DNA of 64,000 nt, taken from positions 71,680,680-71,744,679 of the forward strand of contig OX578152.1 in the NCBI GenBank assembly GCA_951213105.1, in the 5' to 3' direction. A program made the translations under genes and the position numbers. This document shows positions 11,713 through 22,895 of this stretch, one piece after another; within the stretch, counting starts at the first letter, position 1, and every line of letters starts with the position of its first letter. Under the pieces are notes generated by a model. That model did no database searches. It was not told the origin of the DNA and worked only from the letters and a program-made list of their open reading frames with translations. This DNA is from Amaurobius ferox. Lineage: Eukaryota > Arthropoda > Arachnida > Araneae > Amaurobiidae.

Positions 11713-12048
11713 CTTTTACCCGAGAGTTGATGTTGATGACCCAGACCGTCCGACCTACCAGAAAGGTGTAAGGTAACTGTATGGACGGCCGGGAAGTGCC
11801 ACCCAATTTAGACCGGAACCCAGTGGGGGAGGCATCCACAGGGACCGTACCCTCCTTCCCCTACCACCAACCTCTCGGAAGGACTTACGGACCCACATGT
11901 TTAACGTGATCGTACTCCGCATGAACACGGCGGCATATGTGGCAGCGTGCAAATCTAGCGCGCAAACCACGGGGATACCGCACCCGAGATGGCCAACAGC
12001 ACGCGGCGTTCCGAGGTGGTCACCCACCAAGTTACTTTTACCCGAGAG
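11713..12048 (-). mobile_element. SINE copy S6 with 5S rRNA-like head and 14-bp target duplication
   Basis: Exact direct repeats CTTTTACCCGAGAG flank the insertion at 11713-11726 and 12035-12048, leaving a 308-bp insert at 11727-12034. Read on the minus strand, it opens at 12034 with about 44 nt resembling the 3' part of 5S rRNA: GGGTGACCACCTCGGAACGC then CGTGCTGTTGGC. That region would include the 5S box C. A spacer of about 60 nt follows, then the same body as the tRNA-headed SINEs, and the shared tail CTGGTAGGTCGGACGGTCTG ending in a short ATCAAC repeat. The head starts inside 5S, so the copy is 5' truncated. The 5S match is from memory. Confidence 0.75.
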
Positions 12049-14216
12049 TGAAGAAGATGAGACTTTTGCTTTGTTGTACTATTATTCTGGGTTTTCGCAG
12101 GGTTAAGTGAAATTTGCAGCTCCCCCGGAATTGAATTTTATAAGAATGTAAAATTTAATTTTTTTTATACGGCCTCTGCTCAATAAAAAAGCCAAATAGT
12201 AAAAATTCCGCCGTGCTTAATAAGGGCGAAAAAAATTATCCGATGCCTTTTAATGCAGAAATTCCTGAGGTATTTTAATTATTGTTCCTTGTATTGTAAA
12301 AATCCAGCAACAAATACATTATTCAAAATTAAATGGAGACAAATTTCAATTGCCGACTTTTCTGCTTTCAATAGATTTGTCTATGCTCCCCATATTTACG
12401 TTCATAGAAGGAAAGTGAACTATTCATATTTGGATCCATTTAATTTTGAATAATTTATTTGTTGCTGGTTTCTTTCAATCAAGCGAACAAAGACACCCAA
12501 GAACAGTAATTGAAATATCTCAGAGAATGTTTCAACAAAGACAATGAGTAAATTATTTTGCCCCAATTAAGCGCGGCGAAAGTTTTACTAATTGATATTT
12601 TTGATGTGAAACTTCTTAGGGCGTAGCATAAAACTTGAGAGAAATGTGACTTAGGTGAAACGGAAGTGACATCATATTGTTACAAATACGTAACAGAAAA
12701 CCATTGCTATAATTTGAAAGTCTGGGTCACTTGACCATAAATACAAATTGGATAACCTTCACTACGAATTTTGTGAAATATAGCCAACATGGCCTGTTTT
12801 CTCGAGTTTTGGAAACCTCTCGAATTTAGTAGATTAGTCAAACCTTTTATGAATTATATAGTTCTTATTTACAATTTCAAATCGAAATAAATCGTCTGCT
12901 CTACACCCTTTGTGTGAGTTGGATGACCTAGGTAATGAGAAAGAAAAATAGAGATAAACCAAATTTACGAAAAAGTGTGATTAAAAAAATTATAACAGGA
13001 CGAATTCTACGAAAGATCCCATAGGACCCTTCACCAGCGACCCTCAGCTATTGCACCAATACCCCCCGACAACAGCATCAGAACCAGATCTTTAATCAGC
13101 CAAGTCTTCGACCGAAAGTATTAAAGCTTTTCGGGAAAGAACAAGTGGGCACATCAGTGAGGCCGCTTCGACGTCGATTAGTGTTGGTCGTATCCTAGCT
13201 ACTGCTTTAACTGTACTGTCTCTACAAAAATCTGATGTGATCAGCACACGACTTTCCCTGCAGACTTAAATTTATTTTCTTATTTGAAATTGAACTGAAT
13301 TTGCACGTTTAATTCAATTTTCGTTCTCATTAGGTAACTGGACTTATTACTTTCCTTATATACATAATGTATAAGGAAAGTTTTGTGACGTGGTCGAAAA
13401 TTCGAATTCATGTTTTCGACGGGTGAGCACGTTTCAAGCATCCCTGATCACGAATCAAACATTTCTGAAGTGATGTCTGTGTGTGTGTGAAAGTATGTGT
13501 GTGTGTGTGTGTGTCAGTGAATCTGTGGAGACGATAACTAACGAACGAATGGACCGATTTGAACGAAATTTGTCACAAAAATCACAATCCGTAAACACTG
13601 GAAGCCTATTGTTTTTATACGCAATCGAATGTTCAGAACCCCCTAAATTTTCGAGTGAAATTTTGAAAAAATCGTCAAAAATCAAAACCGCTAATAAATT
13701 TACGCAAATAGACATTTCTTATGTAATTTTTCATTAGAAAACGATTGACATAAATTTTAGTACGCTAATATGAACCGTTCTCGAGATATTACACATTTTT
13801 CAAAAAAATTATCAAAAAGTTATATAAAATAAAAAAAAATATTTCCTATTGAGAAACATGTTCACTTTTCATATGTAACAACAAGCGATAAATTCGGTGC
13901 CATCATTCTCGTGGATCTAGTTCGTTCCATTCATGACAGAAGATACTTTGAGTAATACCTTTGTATTTGAACGCCAATAGTCATTTATCTGCTACAAGAA
14001 TAGCATATTTCTCCGTCCATAACGCTTGGCGAGATTTTGGTGACGAATTTGGCGGAATGTCGCCAACTTGGCGACTTTTTGAAATATTGCCACATTAACA
14101 AAAGTCTCGCAAAATGAATAAAAATGACGCTAAATCAATAAAAATGACGCCTAATTGTCGAAAATTCAATATCTTGGAACGAATATAAGTATCTACTATA
14201 AGAAAAACCTATTTTT

Positions 14217-14970
14217 ACTTTCCCTGCAATACATGGTAATGTATAGGGAAAGTATTGGAATCATGCCGAAAATCGCAACTTGAGTTTTCGACGGATCTAC
14301 ACGTTTCGAGACCTCTAGAATACGAAAAAACCATTTTCAGCGTGACGTCTGTGTGTGTGTCTGTGTGTCTGTCTGTGCAGATTTTGTATCCACTCTAACT
14401 AAAAAACTAATGGACCGAAGTTCACAAAATTTTGAAGGTAAGTCACTTGTGACCGGGGTTGGTGCTGATTAGTTTTGGGTACGATTCGGAATAAAAGAAC
14501 CCGCCTTTTTAGTGAAATGGCCCGCAAAAGCTTGTATCCACTGTAGCTGAAAAACTAATGGACCGAATTTCACAAAATTCGGTAGATGAGTCATTTGTGG
14601 GTCACTCTGGTGCTGATTAGATTTTGGTATTATTCGGAAAAAAATAACCTGCATTTTTTTGCAAAATGGCCCGCAAAAATCGTCCAAATCTAAACTGAAG
14701 AACTACGTATGCTCAAATATATCCATTAAATGCTTGTTTAATACGTAATTTTTAGCGAAGAAAAGAATAAGACCAACCCCATTACATTAGGACCAGCCAT
14801 TCTCGAGATATTTTAGTTTTTCTTATTTCCTCTACGCCACCTTTGAAAATAAGTCCGGTTACCGAATGAGAACGAAAATTGAATTACAAGTGAAATAAAT
14901 TTAACTAAAATAAAGAGAACGTGGATATAAGTCTGCAGGGAAAGTCATGTGCTGCACACATCAGATTTTT
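14217..14970 (+). mobile_element. family B ATIR element, copy B1
   Basis: The left end ACTTTCCCTGCA is followed by a second arm ending AGGGAAAGT, forming a bulged hairpin. A GTCTGTGTGTGTGTCTGTGT tract, a direct duplication of a TGTATCCACT-TAGCT-like module (about 14385-14510 and 14530-14660), and the inset inverted repeat TGCAGGGAAAGT at 14935-14946 follow. The end is CATGTGCTGCACACATCAGA and T5. It is about 754 bp and has no coding capacity. It is inserted in a T run of A4 and joined directly to B2. Confidence 0.8.
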
Positions 14971-15740
14971 ACTTTCCCTGCAATACATGGTAATGCATAG
15001 GGAAAGTATTGGAATCATGTCGAAAATCGCAACTCGAGTTTTCGACGGATCTACACGTTTCGAGACCTTTATAATACGAAAAAACCATTTTTAACGTGAC
15101 GTCTGTGTGTGTGTCTGTGTGTCTGTGTGGCTGTCTGTCTGTGCAGATTTTGTATCCACTCTAACTAAAAAACTAATACACCGAATTTCACAAAATTTTG
15201 TAGGTCAGTCACGTATGAGCGGGTCTGGTGCTGATTGGTTTCGGGTACGATTCGGGATAAAAGAACCCGTCTTTTTTTGCGAAATGGCCCGCAAAAGCTT
15301 GTATCCACTCTAGCTGAGGAACTAATGAAACGAATTTCACAAAATTCGGTAGATGAGTCACGTATAGGTCACCCTGGCTCTGATTAGATTTTGTTACGAT
15401 TCAGAAAAAAAATAACCTGCCTTTTTTGGCAGAATGGCCCGCAAAAATTGTCAAAATCTAAACTAAAAAGCTACGTATGCTCAAATATATCCATTAAATG
15501 CTTGTTTAATACGTAATTTTTAACGAAGAAAAGAATAAAACCAACCCCATTACACTAGGACTAGCCGTTCTCGTGGTATATTAGTTTTTTTCGTATGTTC
15601 TCCACGCCACCTTATAAAATAAGTCCAGTCTTCAAATGAGAACGAAAATTGAATTAAAAGTGAATTAAATTTAATTGAAATAAAGAGAACGTGGATATAA
15701 GTCTGCAGGGAAAGTCATGTGCTGCCCACATCAGATTTTT
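14971..15740 (+). mobile_element. family B ATIR element, copy B2, head-to-tail with B1
   Basis: This has the same architecture as B1: left terminus ACTTTCCCTGCA, GTGTGTCTGTGTGTCTGTGT tract, duplicated GTATCCACTCTA module, right inset repeat CTGCAGGGAAAGT, then CATGTGCTGCCCACATCAGA and T5. The junction with B1 is exactly T5 followed by ACTTTCC, with no extra bases. Tail-to-head joining can come from insertion of one copy at the T-run edge of another or from a rolling-circle dimer. Confidence 0.8.
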
Positions 15741-16618
15741 CTTACTGTAAAAGTAGTAAATTCATTGCATTATATAAGGAAAGTCATGTGTTGCCCACAT
15801 CAGATTTTTTTCGAAGGTGGCGTATCGAAAATGCGAGAAAACTGAAATTTCCAGATAACGCCTAGTTCTAGTGTAATGGGGTTGGTCTTATTCTTTTTAT
15901 CGTTGAAAATTACGTCTATATATATAAGACAAGCATTTAATTTATATATTTGAGCATACGTAGGGTTTTATTTCAGATGTTCCAGATTTTTGCGGACCAT
16001 TTCGCAAAAAAAGGCAGGTTATTTTTTTCCGAATGATACCAAAATCTAATTAGAACCAGTGGAATCTACAAGTTACTTATCTACCAAATTTTATAAACTT
16101 TGATTTATTAGTTTTTCAGCTAAAGTGGATGCAGACAATATTTTCGGGCCATATCGCAAAAAAAGGCGGGTCAGTTTATCCGGATTCATACCCAAAACTA
16201 ATCAGCACCAGCGTCATCCACAAGTGACTTACATACCAAATTTTATGAAGTTTGGTCCATTAGGTTTTGAGTTAGAGTGGATACATATTTTTCTTTTGTT
16301 GTAATGTCAAGACAGACATACACCCATATTTTTTCCAAACTATAGAATTGTGCTCAATCTTTCCTTTTCGGAAGCGGCGAAATACTATAAGGATGAGATA
16401 ACCTAAAAATGAAAATTTCAATGTATTTAAAAATAAATAAATAAATATGCAGGAAGTTTAAAAAAAGATCACTGGAAAAAACATTCTTTTTTCCGGATGG
16501 TGTCAAGATACAAACCCTGCGAAAATACTCTTATTATAATAGTTACGATCGTTAAGGAACTGATGAACCGAATCCGTGAAGTACCTACTGAAATATCTCT
16601 GTACCTGGGTTCTGAAGT

Positions 16619-17228
16619 ACAAGGTGGCTATAATTAAAGTAGAGGTATTTAGAGCCCGATAGTGAGAAAACTGTTGGGACAAACTCAATCAAATTTGCAG
16701 TAAACACTATTTAGGCCATGGAGTTTTGATTTTTAAAAGAAAACAATAGTCCGGATTTTTGCCACCGCGAGCTAAAGTGGCACTGTAAGGATCATTTTTG
16801 GAGTAAATTAAGCATAGGAAGTACAGAAAGTTAACATTTTATATGCATTTTGAAAAGGGTATCATATATACATTTTTTACGTATTTAGTGCATTTTATAT
16901 TTATATTTTATATTACATTTACTTACGTATGGCAATTATTTTTATATAGGCATCATTTGCATGTGTGATTCAATATGTTTCCCTTGCTTATGTTCCAAAA
17001 AGTTCATGCAAAATATTAACTTTCTGTACTTCCTACGCCTATTTTACTCCAAAAATGGACCTTACAGCGCTACTTTAGCCTGATGTGACAAAAATTCGAA
17101 CTTTTTTTCTTTAAAATTCAAAATCCTATGGACTAAATAATATTTACTGCAAATTTGGTTGAGTTTGGCCCAACATTTTTCTCACTATCGAGATCTAAAC
17201 ACCTTTACTTTAATTATGGCCACCCTGT
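16619..17228. mobile_element. foldback / MITE-like element with arms of about 230 bp
   Basis: The left arm begins CAAGGTGGCTATAATTAAAG. The right arm ends CTTTAATTATGGCCACCCTG. The arms pair for more than 200 bp: AGTACAGAAAGTTAA with TTAACTTTCTGTACTTCCTA, TTTTTGGAGTAAA with TTTTACTCCAAAAATGG, and GAGAAAACTGTTGGGACAAA with the TTTGGCCCAACA-type arm. A spacer of about 150 bp (16860-17005) is AT-rich. TA occurs at or next to each edge, consistent with a Tc1/mariner-type target, but I cannot fix the exact boundary. No transposase is encoded. Confidence 0.75.
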
Positions 17229-18099
17229 TACTCTGTACAAAATTCTGTAGCTGTTCGAAGTTTAGATTTCCCGCTATAAATGACACATACAGAAACATAT
17301 CCATTTATTATGTAATATAACTGCATGATTTGTAATGTGTTATTGATGATTATTATTACCGACAGTTTTGCCACAACTTTATTATTTTTCTAAACTATCT
17401 CCTTTATTTAGGAGTTTAAAGCTTTCTTTTCAGTTTTTTAATTTCTTATATATCTTGAAAAACAATGCATATCTGTCAGAAACTGATTTAGACTACTATG
17501 GAATTATTCATTCGTTATCTCTTGTCTTGTTTCCAATTAATTAGCTTTCAACTGACATATAAATTAATGTTTAACTCAGTATTATAATTTATCGCATAAT
17601 TTTAAAATAAATTAGACAAATTTTCCAGAGTATTTATCTTAACAGAAAAGAAAAATAAATCCTTCTGAAATTCTATTTCTATATGCATTACAATTCATAG
17701 TTTATTTAAAGGTTAATAAACATGAAGACATAAAAATAACGATTATTATTGTCAATATTTGTGGACAGGATAATTTTAATAGATAAATGACAGAATTCTT
17801 GTAATGTTTGGGGTTGTCTTATTAGCGATTTTCACGTAATAATCGATATTTGCAAAAATCGTGCTGTCATTGCAGATACAAGCATCTATGTATCAATTTC
17901 ACGTTTTAGTGATCTTCAGTCTAGAATAGTCGCTACTTGCAATGACAATAAAATCACGCTCACATTGCAGACACTGGCATCGATAGATTGGTTTCGCATT
18001 TTATTAGTGTTCTTTAGTATATCATAGTTGATAATTGCTATGGCATACCTGCATACTTCATTGGGAACGAAATATAAAACCATTACAAAAAGTGTGTTC
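17229..18099. other. AT-rich DNA, nothing recognised
   Basis: No coding motif, repeat partner or structured RNA is evident. The longest frame (66 codons on the minus strand, at 17916-18116) lacks family features and overlaps the edge of a repeat. Treat as unannotated. Confidence 0.5.
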
Positions 18100-18785
18100 T
18101 CTCGTGAATGGAACAAACTAGGTTCACGAGAATGATGTTAATATATTTAATGCATAACATTGCATATGAAAAGTGAACGTATTTGATGACACATGCTACT
18201 TTTTAAATTTAATGTCGTTTTGAAATATTGTTTAAGACGTTCAATAGCTTGAGAAGGGTTCATGCTCCTTCATTATGAAGTTTGTGTCATTAGTTTTATA
18301 AGGAAAAATTACGACGGAAGTAGTTATTTATTTAACGTAACTGAACGTCCTGAATTTTTAATGTTTTTTTAAATGCTAATTAGTAAATCGTGCAATATCT
18401 TGAGAACGGTTTATGCTAGAGTAATGGAGTTTATATAATTTGTTTTTAATGAAAAACTATGTTTGAAATGATTATGTATTTACTATTAGTGAAGATCCGG
18501 ATTTTTAATGATGTTTTCAAAAATTAATTCAAAAATTTGGTGGGGAAGAATGTCTCCGAACATTCGATTGCGCTTAAAAAATTATTAGTGTTTTAGCCTT
18601 TACTCTCTCTCTTATTATAGCAATCCTACCAAATTATATTTGAAATGTTTAAATCGTTCAGAGTAATTGCGTCCACAGACTAGCAATAAAACGCTCGAGT
18701 ACAGGGATACTTAAAATGTGCTCTTCTGTCAAAAACTCGAATTTGAATTTTCGACCCTGTTGCAATATTCTCCCTATACAGTATA
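18100..18785 (-). mobile_element. family-A-like ATIR element (A5), decayed variant
   Basis: On the minus strand this follows family A end to end in diverged form. It runs from a decayed left end near 18780 (ATATTGCAACAGGGTCGAAA), through CGAATGTTCGGAGACATTC, a CTTGAGATATTGCAC-like block and GAAAAGTGAACG, to a GAACAAACTAGGTTCACGAG-type motif near 18115. It shares with 5515-5760 a variant middle (CAATCCTACCAAATTATA). The terminal right-end motif is not visible. It encodes nothing. Confidence 0.6.
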
Positions 18786-19120
18786 CTATTCATGTGCGGC
18801 AAGTAATAGCACAATACAAAGAAAGGTATAAAATATTTATGGAAATAGCGGATAAACGAAATACTGGTTAATGCTATCGTACCATAGGAATAATTTGATG
18901 ATTTCTAAATTTAAGCAGTTAGAAAAAAATAAATTTCTCAAACTATTATAACATATAAAATTTTTCTTTTTCCAGTTTATATATAAGATCTTCTTATAAA
19001 TTCAATTATTTCGAAAGCATTTTAAAACTTCTAGTTACTAGGTTCCATTTAAAATAGAAAAGATAAAAATAAAAATCCATAATAATAAAAGAAGATGTTT
19101 GTGTCGTCTGTAACGGATAA
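18786..19120. other. AT-rich DNA, nothing recognised
   Basis: This lies between the decayed A5 element and the start of D2. I see no gene, repeat partner or motif in it. Confidence 0.5.
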
Positions 19121-21009
19121 TGAATCGTCACATAGTATCTCAGATTGTGGAGGTTTGGATTTGCAATTCAATGTTTCTAGGTATGATTATGGTGCTGTAA
19201 AATTTATACTCTCTTGAAATTTAATTCGTTTCACGCATAAAACTAATTGGAATTAAAAACACTTCTCTGTACATAACCAAATGCTTTAAGGTACCCCTTT
19301 GACGCATTTTCTGGCTGTGCGTTTCTTGGATTTTCCGTTATGTGTGACACAGATATTATGTTTTATTATTTAAAATTCAGAGGCTTTTTAAAATTATCGA
19401 AGTAGTTATCAGATACGCTTTCCTACAGTTAACTACAGTTGTTCGAAAGTGTTTGTTCCATTCCATATATTTCAGCTTGCCGCAGTTTTATTCGTGCAGC
19501 TTTCTGGAATTTTATTTGATTTTTAGAAGTTTCACATTTCTTACGATATCCTTTTTTATATACTACTTACTTTTAAAATATTATTGGTGTATATGTATAG
19601 TAAACAATTATAATTCCATTTCAATTTGTAATAATATAATCTAATGGGCCATAGAAACATGACATCCATCTTAGGCTTAACTAACATTTGTGATGACTGT
19701 TGGCGAAAATATGCAAAGTTCATGCTGAAAGATATTTCAATTTTGTTTTCTCTCTTAGTCACTTTACCACCTGCCGGAACAATGATTTGGATTGAAACTA
19801 TCTTCTTCAAAATTTACGACTTCCATTTTTAATATTATTACAAAAAAAAACACCATTTAAATGTTCTAAGAGAATTCCAAATGCGGATATTGACAGTGGG
19901 AAAATGTGGGCGTGAGCATACATACCACTGATACATGTTGTACCGCCTGTTTACAAATGAATAATGTTGATACTTTCTATATAATACCCATTTCCTATAA
20001 TTGAACCAAATTGTTAGGATTACCTATTTGTATATTTTCTTATATAAGATAAGGACGCCTTAATCATTATCTAGCCCCTAACCAAAAGTAAAGTACAGAA
20101 AGCAAAGTTTCGAGAAATCAAATACTTGGAACTTGTACGGTAAATTACTCAGCCGGTTTGAACTATCTCATCAAAAATATAATGTGATTTTTTTACATTC
20201 TGGCATGCCAATTGTATTTAGAAGTCATTGAGATGATTGCGACGAACTTTTGTATGAACATTTTACGTTCTGTAGTATTGCTTTTTCGAAATCGAAAATC
20301 TGGCTATGTTAGGCTCTGTTCGGTTTAAAATTATATAAGAGTTCAAAGATGCAGCTCCCTTGGTTACAGAGGTGTTTCTGGAGGGTCTAGAAAGAATTTT
20401 CGAAATCCCCCCTTTTCTCCGTTAGGTTCTGTACAGTAGTTAATACTATATGTGTTCAAAAATTAAGTCGTCTAGGTCATTGTGTGGATACAGTATGATC
20501 ATTTGATAATATTGCTAGTAGTAATTATAGTAGTAGTAATGATATTAGTAGCAATGATAGAGTACTAATGAGCAGTCACTTTATGAAAGGACTATTAATT
20601 AAATTATGTTGAGTTTAATGAATCATCCTTATGAAATGTAGCAATGAATTATTAATATATCGAAGTTATCATATTTAACGCTGCACTGACTGCGAGTTCT
20701 TCAAACTAGTGCATCACTTTTCCTTTTATAATATTTTTTTTAAAATAATATAAATTTATAGAAATTGAAAAATATATTGATATAAAACATGTTATAAGCA
20801 TGTATATAATAATTGTCTAACTTTTGTTTGTCTCTTCATATGCTCTTGCTTAATTTTTGCACATTTACAGTATACACTATCAATCATATGCGGAAAAATT
20901 AAAAGGAACCGGAATTTCAATTTCTCTTTGAGTCTTCCCCGAAGGAAAGTTTCCCCAGATGTCCTCCATAGTGACCAAGAAGGCTAAAATTTTACACATC
21001 TATAGTACT

Positions 21010-21067
21010 TACACCTTTCTGGTTACCTTACACCTTTCTGGTAGGTCGGACGGTCTGGGTTTCAACA
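21010..21067 (+). mobile_element. 58-bp LINE/SINE-tail insertion with 14-bp target duplication
   Basis: The perfect direct repeats ACATCTATAGTACT at 20996-21009 and 21068-21081 bracket only 58 bp. The insert ends CTGGTAGGTCGGACGGTCTG, the same tail as the SINEs, preceded by a duplicated CACCTTTCTGGT. D1 lacks the insert at the matching place (about 10965), giving an empty site. It has no head or body. Confidence 0.85.
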
Positions 21068-21231
21068 ACATCTATAGTACTGACCAAGGGACAGAACCTG
21101 ACTGAGCCAATTTTGATCTAAAAAGCTATTTTCAACAGTAAGCGTCATATGTTTTCTGTCAAAATAGAACTTATTTAAAAAGTTGTAAGTTAATTTTCTC
21201 AAGAATGTATTTTCCCTGTCTGGACAGACCC

Positions 21232-21515
21232 AAATGATAGTGGTTAGCGAGCGGGGATTTTATTCGGACTACCTGAGTTCGATTCCCGGCTCTGCTCAAA
21301 TTGCCCATCGGGTTCAGGCTGAGTATGGGTACGTTAAATTCCGTAAGATTTTCGGAGTGGTTAGGGGTGGTAGGGGAAGGAGGGAACTGTCCAGGTGGAT
21401 GCAGCCCCCCACTGGATTCCGGTCTAAATTGGATGGCACTTCTCGGTTGTCAAAACATATACCTTACATTTTCGGGTAGGTCGGACGGTCTGGGTCGAAG
21501 AAGAAGAAGAAGGTC
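21232..21515 (+). mobile_element. tRNA-headed SINE, copy S1 (best preserved)
   Basis: The head contains a pol III A-box-like TGGTTAGCGAGCGG (21241-21254) and a canonical B box, GAGTTCGATTCCCGG (21275-21289), the spacing of a tRNA gene. The body follows: CAGGCTGAGTATGGGTACG, GAGTGGTTAGGGGTGG, GGAAGGAGGG and TGGATTCCGGTCTAAATTGG. The tail TTTCGGGTAGGTCGGACGGT, CTGGG and (GAA)n closes the element. It is non-coding. The two overlapping plus-strand frames of 81 and 91 codons across it are incidental. Its tail resembles the LINE fragment ending at 37978. Confidence 0.85.
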
Positions 21516-21936
21516 TAAATACCAGTGTTATTATATTTTTGTAGATCTATTTGCATTTGAAAGTGAATTTGTATAATATCCAATTTTTTCTTTTTCAGCA
21601 TAAAAGATATTTTTTAACCAAATTTATTGTGAAACGACTCTCTGCTTTTCCTTATCTATAAAGAGATACAATTTCTTTGCATTAAATTTAAAGTTCCCCA
21701 TTTCTTTATATAGCAGTTCATTATAAATTCACTTCCATTTCACGCAACACCGAAGGAAAAATTTCTGAACGTTCCTGTGTGAATTGTGGTATCAATTGTA
21801 AATATTTTATCTGTGCTATAAATTAGAAGGGGTTTTAGAACAACACTAATATTAGATATATACGCCAGATATTTTTAAACGATTTGCTTCCTTCGCGCGT
21901 AACATTGGAGTTTCTTTGTTTTATTCAAAATATTCC

Positions 21937-22008
21937 TTTCACCCGTGAGTCGAAAGCCCAGGTCATCCGACTCGTCCGAAGACTTAGAGCACTTTTTCAC
22001 CCGTGAGT
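21937..22008 (-). mobile_element. remnant of the S6 insertion in D2 (44 bp between repeats)
   Basis: The direct repeats TTTCACCCGTGAGT at 21937-21950 and 21995-22008 occupy the same site as the S6 target duplication in D1. They enclose 44 bp that keep only part of the tail in inverted orientation (CCCAGGTCATCCGACTCGTC). Either S6 was deleted internally after D duplicated, or a separate short insertion hit the same site. Confidence 0.6.
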
Positions 22009-22815
22009 GAGAAAGTCGAAATTTTTGCTTTGATGTAGTACTATTATTCTGGATGTTCGTAGGGTTAATAGAACTTTGCAACTCATGCGGCTCTTGCTCA
22101 AGAAGAAAGCCAAATAGCAAAAATTCCGCCGTTCTTAATTAGGGCGAATGAAAATTATCCGGTATGTTTTGTTTTTCGTTCGATTGATTGAAACAAACCA
22201 GCAACAAATAAGTCATTCAAAATTAAATGGAAACAAATTTCAATTGACGGCTTTTCTGTGTTAAATATATGTCCCCCATGTTAACGTTCATAGAAAGTAA
22301 ACTATTCATATTTGCTTCTATTTAATGTTCAATAAATTATTTGTTGCTAGTTTCTTTCAATCAATCGGATGAAAGAAAACAGCAAAAAATGCATAACCGC
22401 AGTAATTGAAATATCTTACGGAATTTTTCATCAAAAGACACCGGGAAAATTGTTTTGCCCTAATTACGTGCGATGAAAGTTTTACTAATTGATATTTTGG
22501 ATGCGAAACATCGTAGGGCGTAGAGTAAATCTTGAAATAAATGCGACTTAGATGAAAGATGAAATGGAATTGGACGGTATATAACGGATGTGATATCATA
22601 TTGTTACGAATACGTAACAGAAAATCATTGTTATAATTTGAAGGTCTGGGTCACTTGATTTTGAGGACAAATTTGGTGACCTTGGAGATAAATGTTGTGA
22701 AATGTCGTCAATTAGGCGACTCTTGGAGAGTTCTGGAAATTTCTCGAATTTTACTGATTAGTTAATAATCGCATGGATTACATGGATTTTATTTACAATT
22801 ACGATTAACCTTCCA

Positions 22816-22882
22816 TCCCGATCGTCCCATGTCATTGCTCCATACCGTTTGGGTGAGATGGACGGTCTGGGTAATAAATAAA
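22816..22882 (+). mobile_element. 67-bp tail-only insertion with 13-bp target duplication
   Basis: GATTAACCTTCCA occurs at 22803-22815 and 22883-22895. The 67 bp between end in TTTGGGTGAGATGGACGGTC, TGGG and an AATAAATAAA tail. GATTAACCTTCC appears a third time at 23040, so a second insertion used nearly the same target. D1 lacks this insertion. Confidence 0.8.
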
Positions 22883-22895
22883 GATTAACCTTCCA

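Larger units (their letters stand above)
6913..13226 (+). repeat. segmental duplication, copy D1 (pairs with 19121-24140)
   Basis: This is collinear with D2 over most of its length. Landmarks are CTCAGATTGTGGAGG (6931 / 19139), GTTTCACGCATAAAACTAATT, GCCATAGAA-type and TGGATTGAAACTATC (7595 / 19788), ACCGCCT-TT-ACAAAT, AAGTAAAGTACAGAAAGCAAAG, a damaged SINE (11060 / 21232) and GTTGGTCGTAT near the right end. D1 carries elements A2 and A3 and a full 5S-headed SINE. D2 instead carries extra SINEs and short tail insertions. Identity looks about 75-85 percent by eye. No intact gene is present in either copy. Confidence 0.85.
13349..15812 (+). mobile_element. family A ATIR element (A4), split by two family B elements
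   Basis: The left part, 13349-14216, begins with the perfect hairpin ACTTTCCTTATA / TATAAGGAAAGT and proceeds through the (GT)n tract and family A middle to AACCTATTTTT. The right part, 15741-15812, resumes with ACTGTAAAAGTAGTAAATTC and ends TATATAAGGAAAGT, CATGTGTTGCCCACATCAGA and Ts. Between them lie B1 and B2. In A2 the two halves are continuous (around 9370-9400). A4 itself lies inside the inverted family B element B5. Confidence 0.8.
13229..16327 (-). mobile_element. family B ATIR element (B5), outer shell of a three-level nest
   Basis: This lies in inverted orientation. The right-end structure TCTGATGTGATCAGCACACG and GACTTTCCCTGCAGACTT appears at 13229-13267, and the sequence continues to GGTAACTGGACTTATT at 13348. 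It is interrupted by 13349-15812 and resumes at about 15813 with GAAGGTGGCG, which is contiguous in the uninterrupted family B copies (reverse complement near 14838-14848). It then runs to a decayed GACAGACATACACC at about 16327. The left hairpin is lost. It is the oldest layer of the nest. Confidence 0.75.

Noticed and set aside
11991..12034. Functional 5S rRNA gene
   Set aside because: Only about the last third of 5S is present, joined to a SINE body and bounded by a target duplication.
21241..21289. Functional tRNA gene
   Set aside because: A-box and B-box motifs are present, but the flanks do not form an acceptor stem, no anticodon arm is evident, and the sequence continues into a SINE body.
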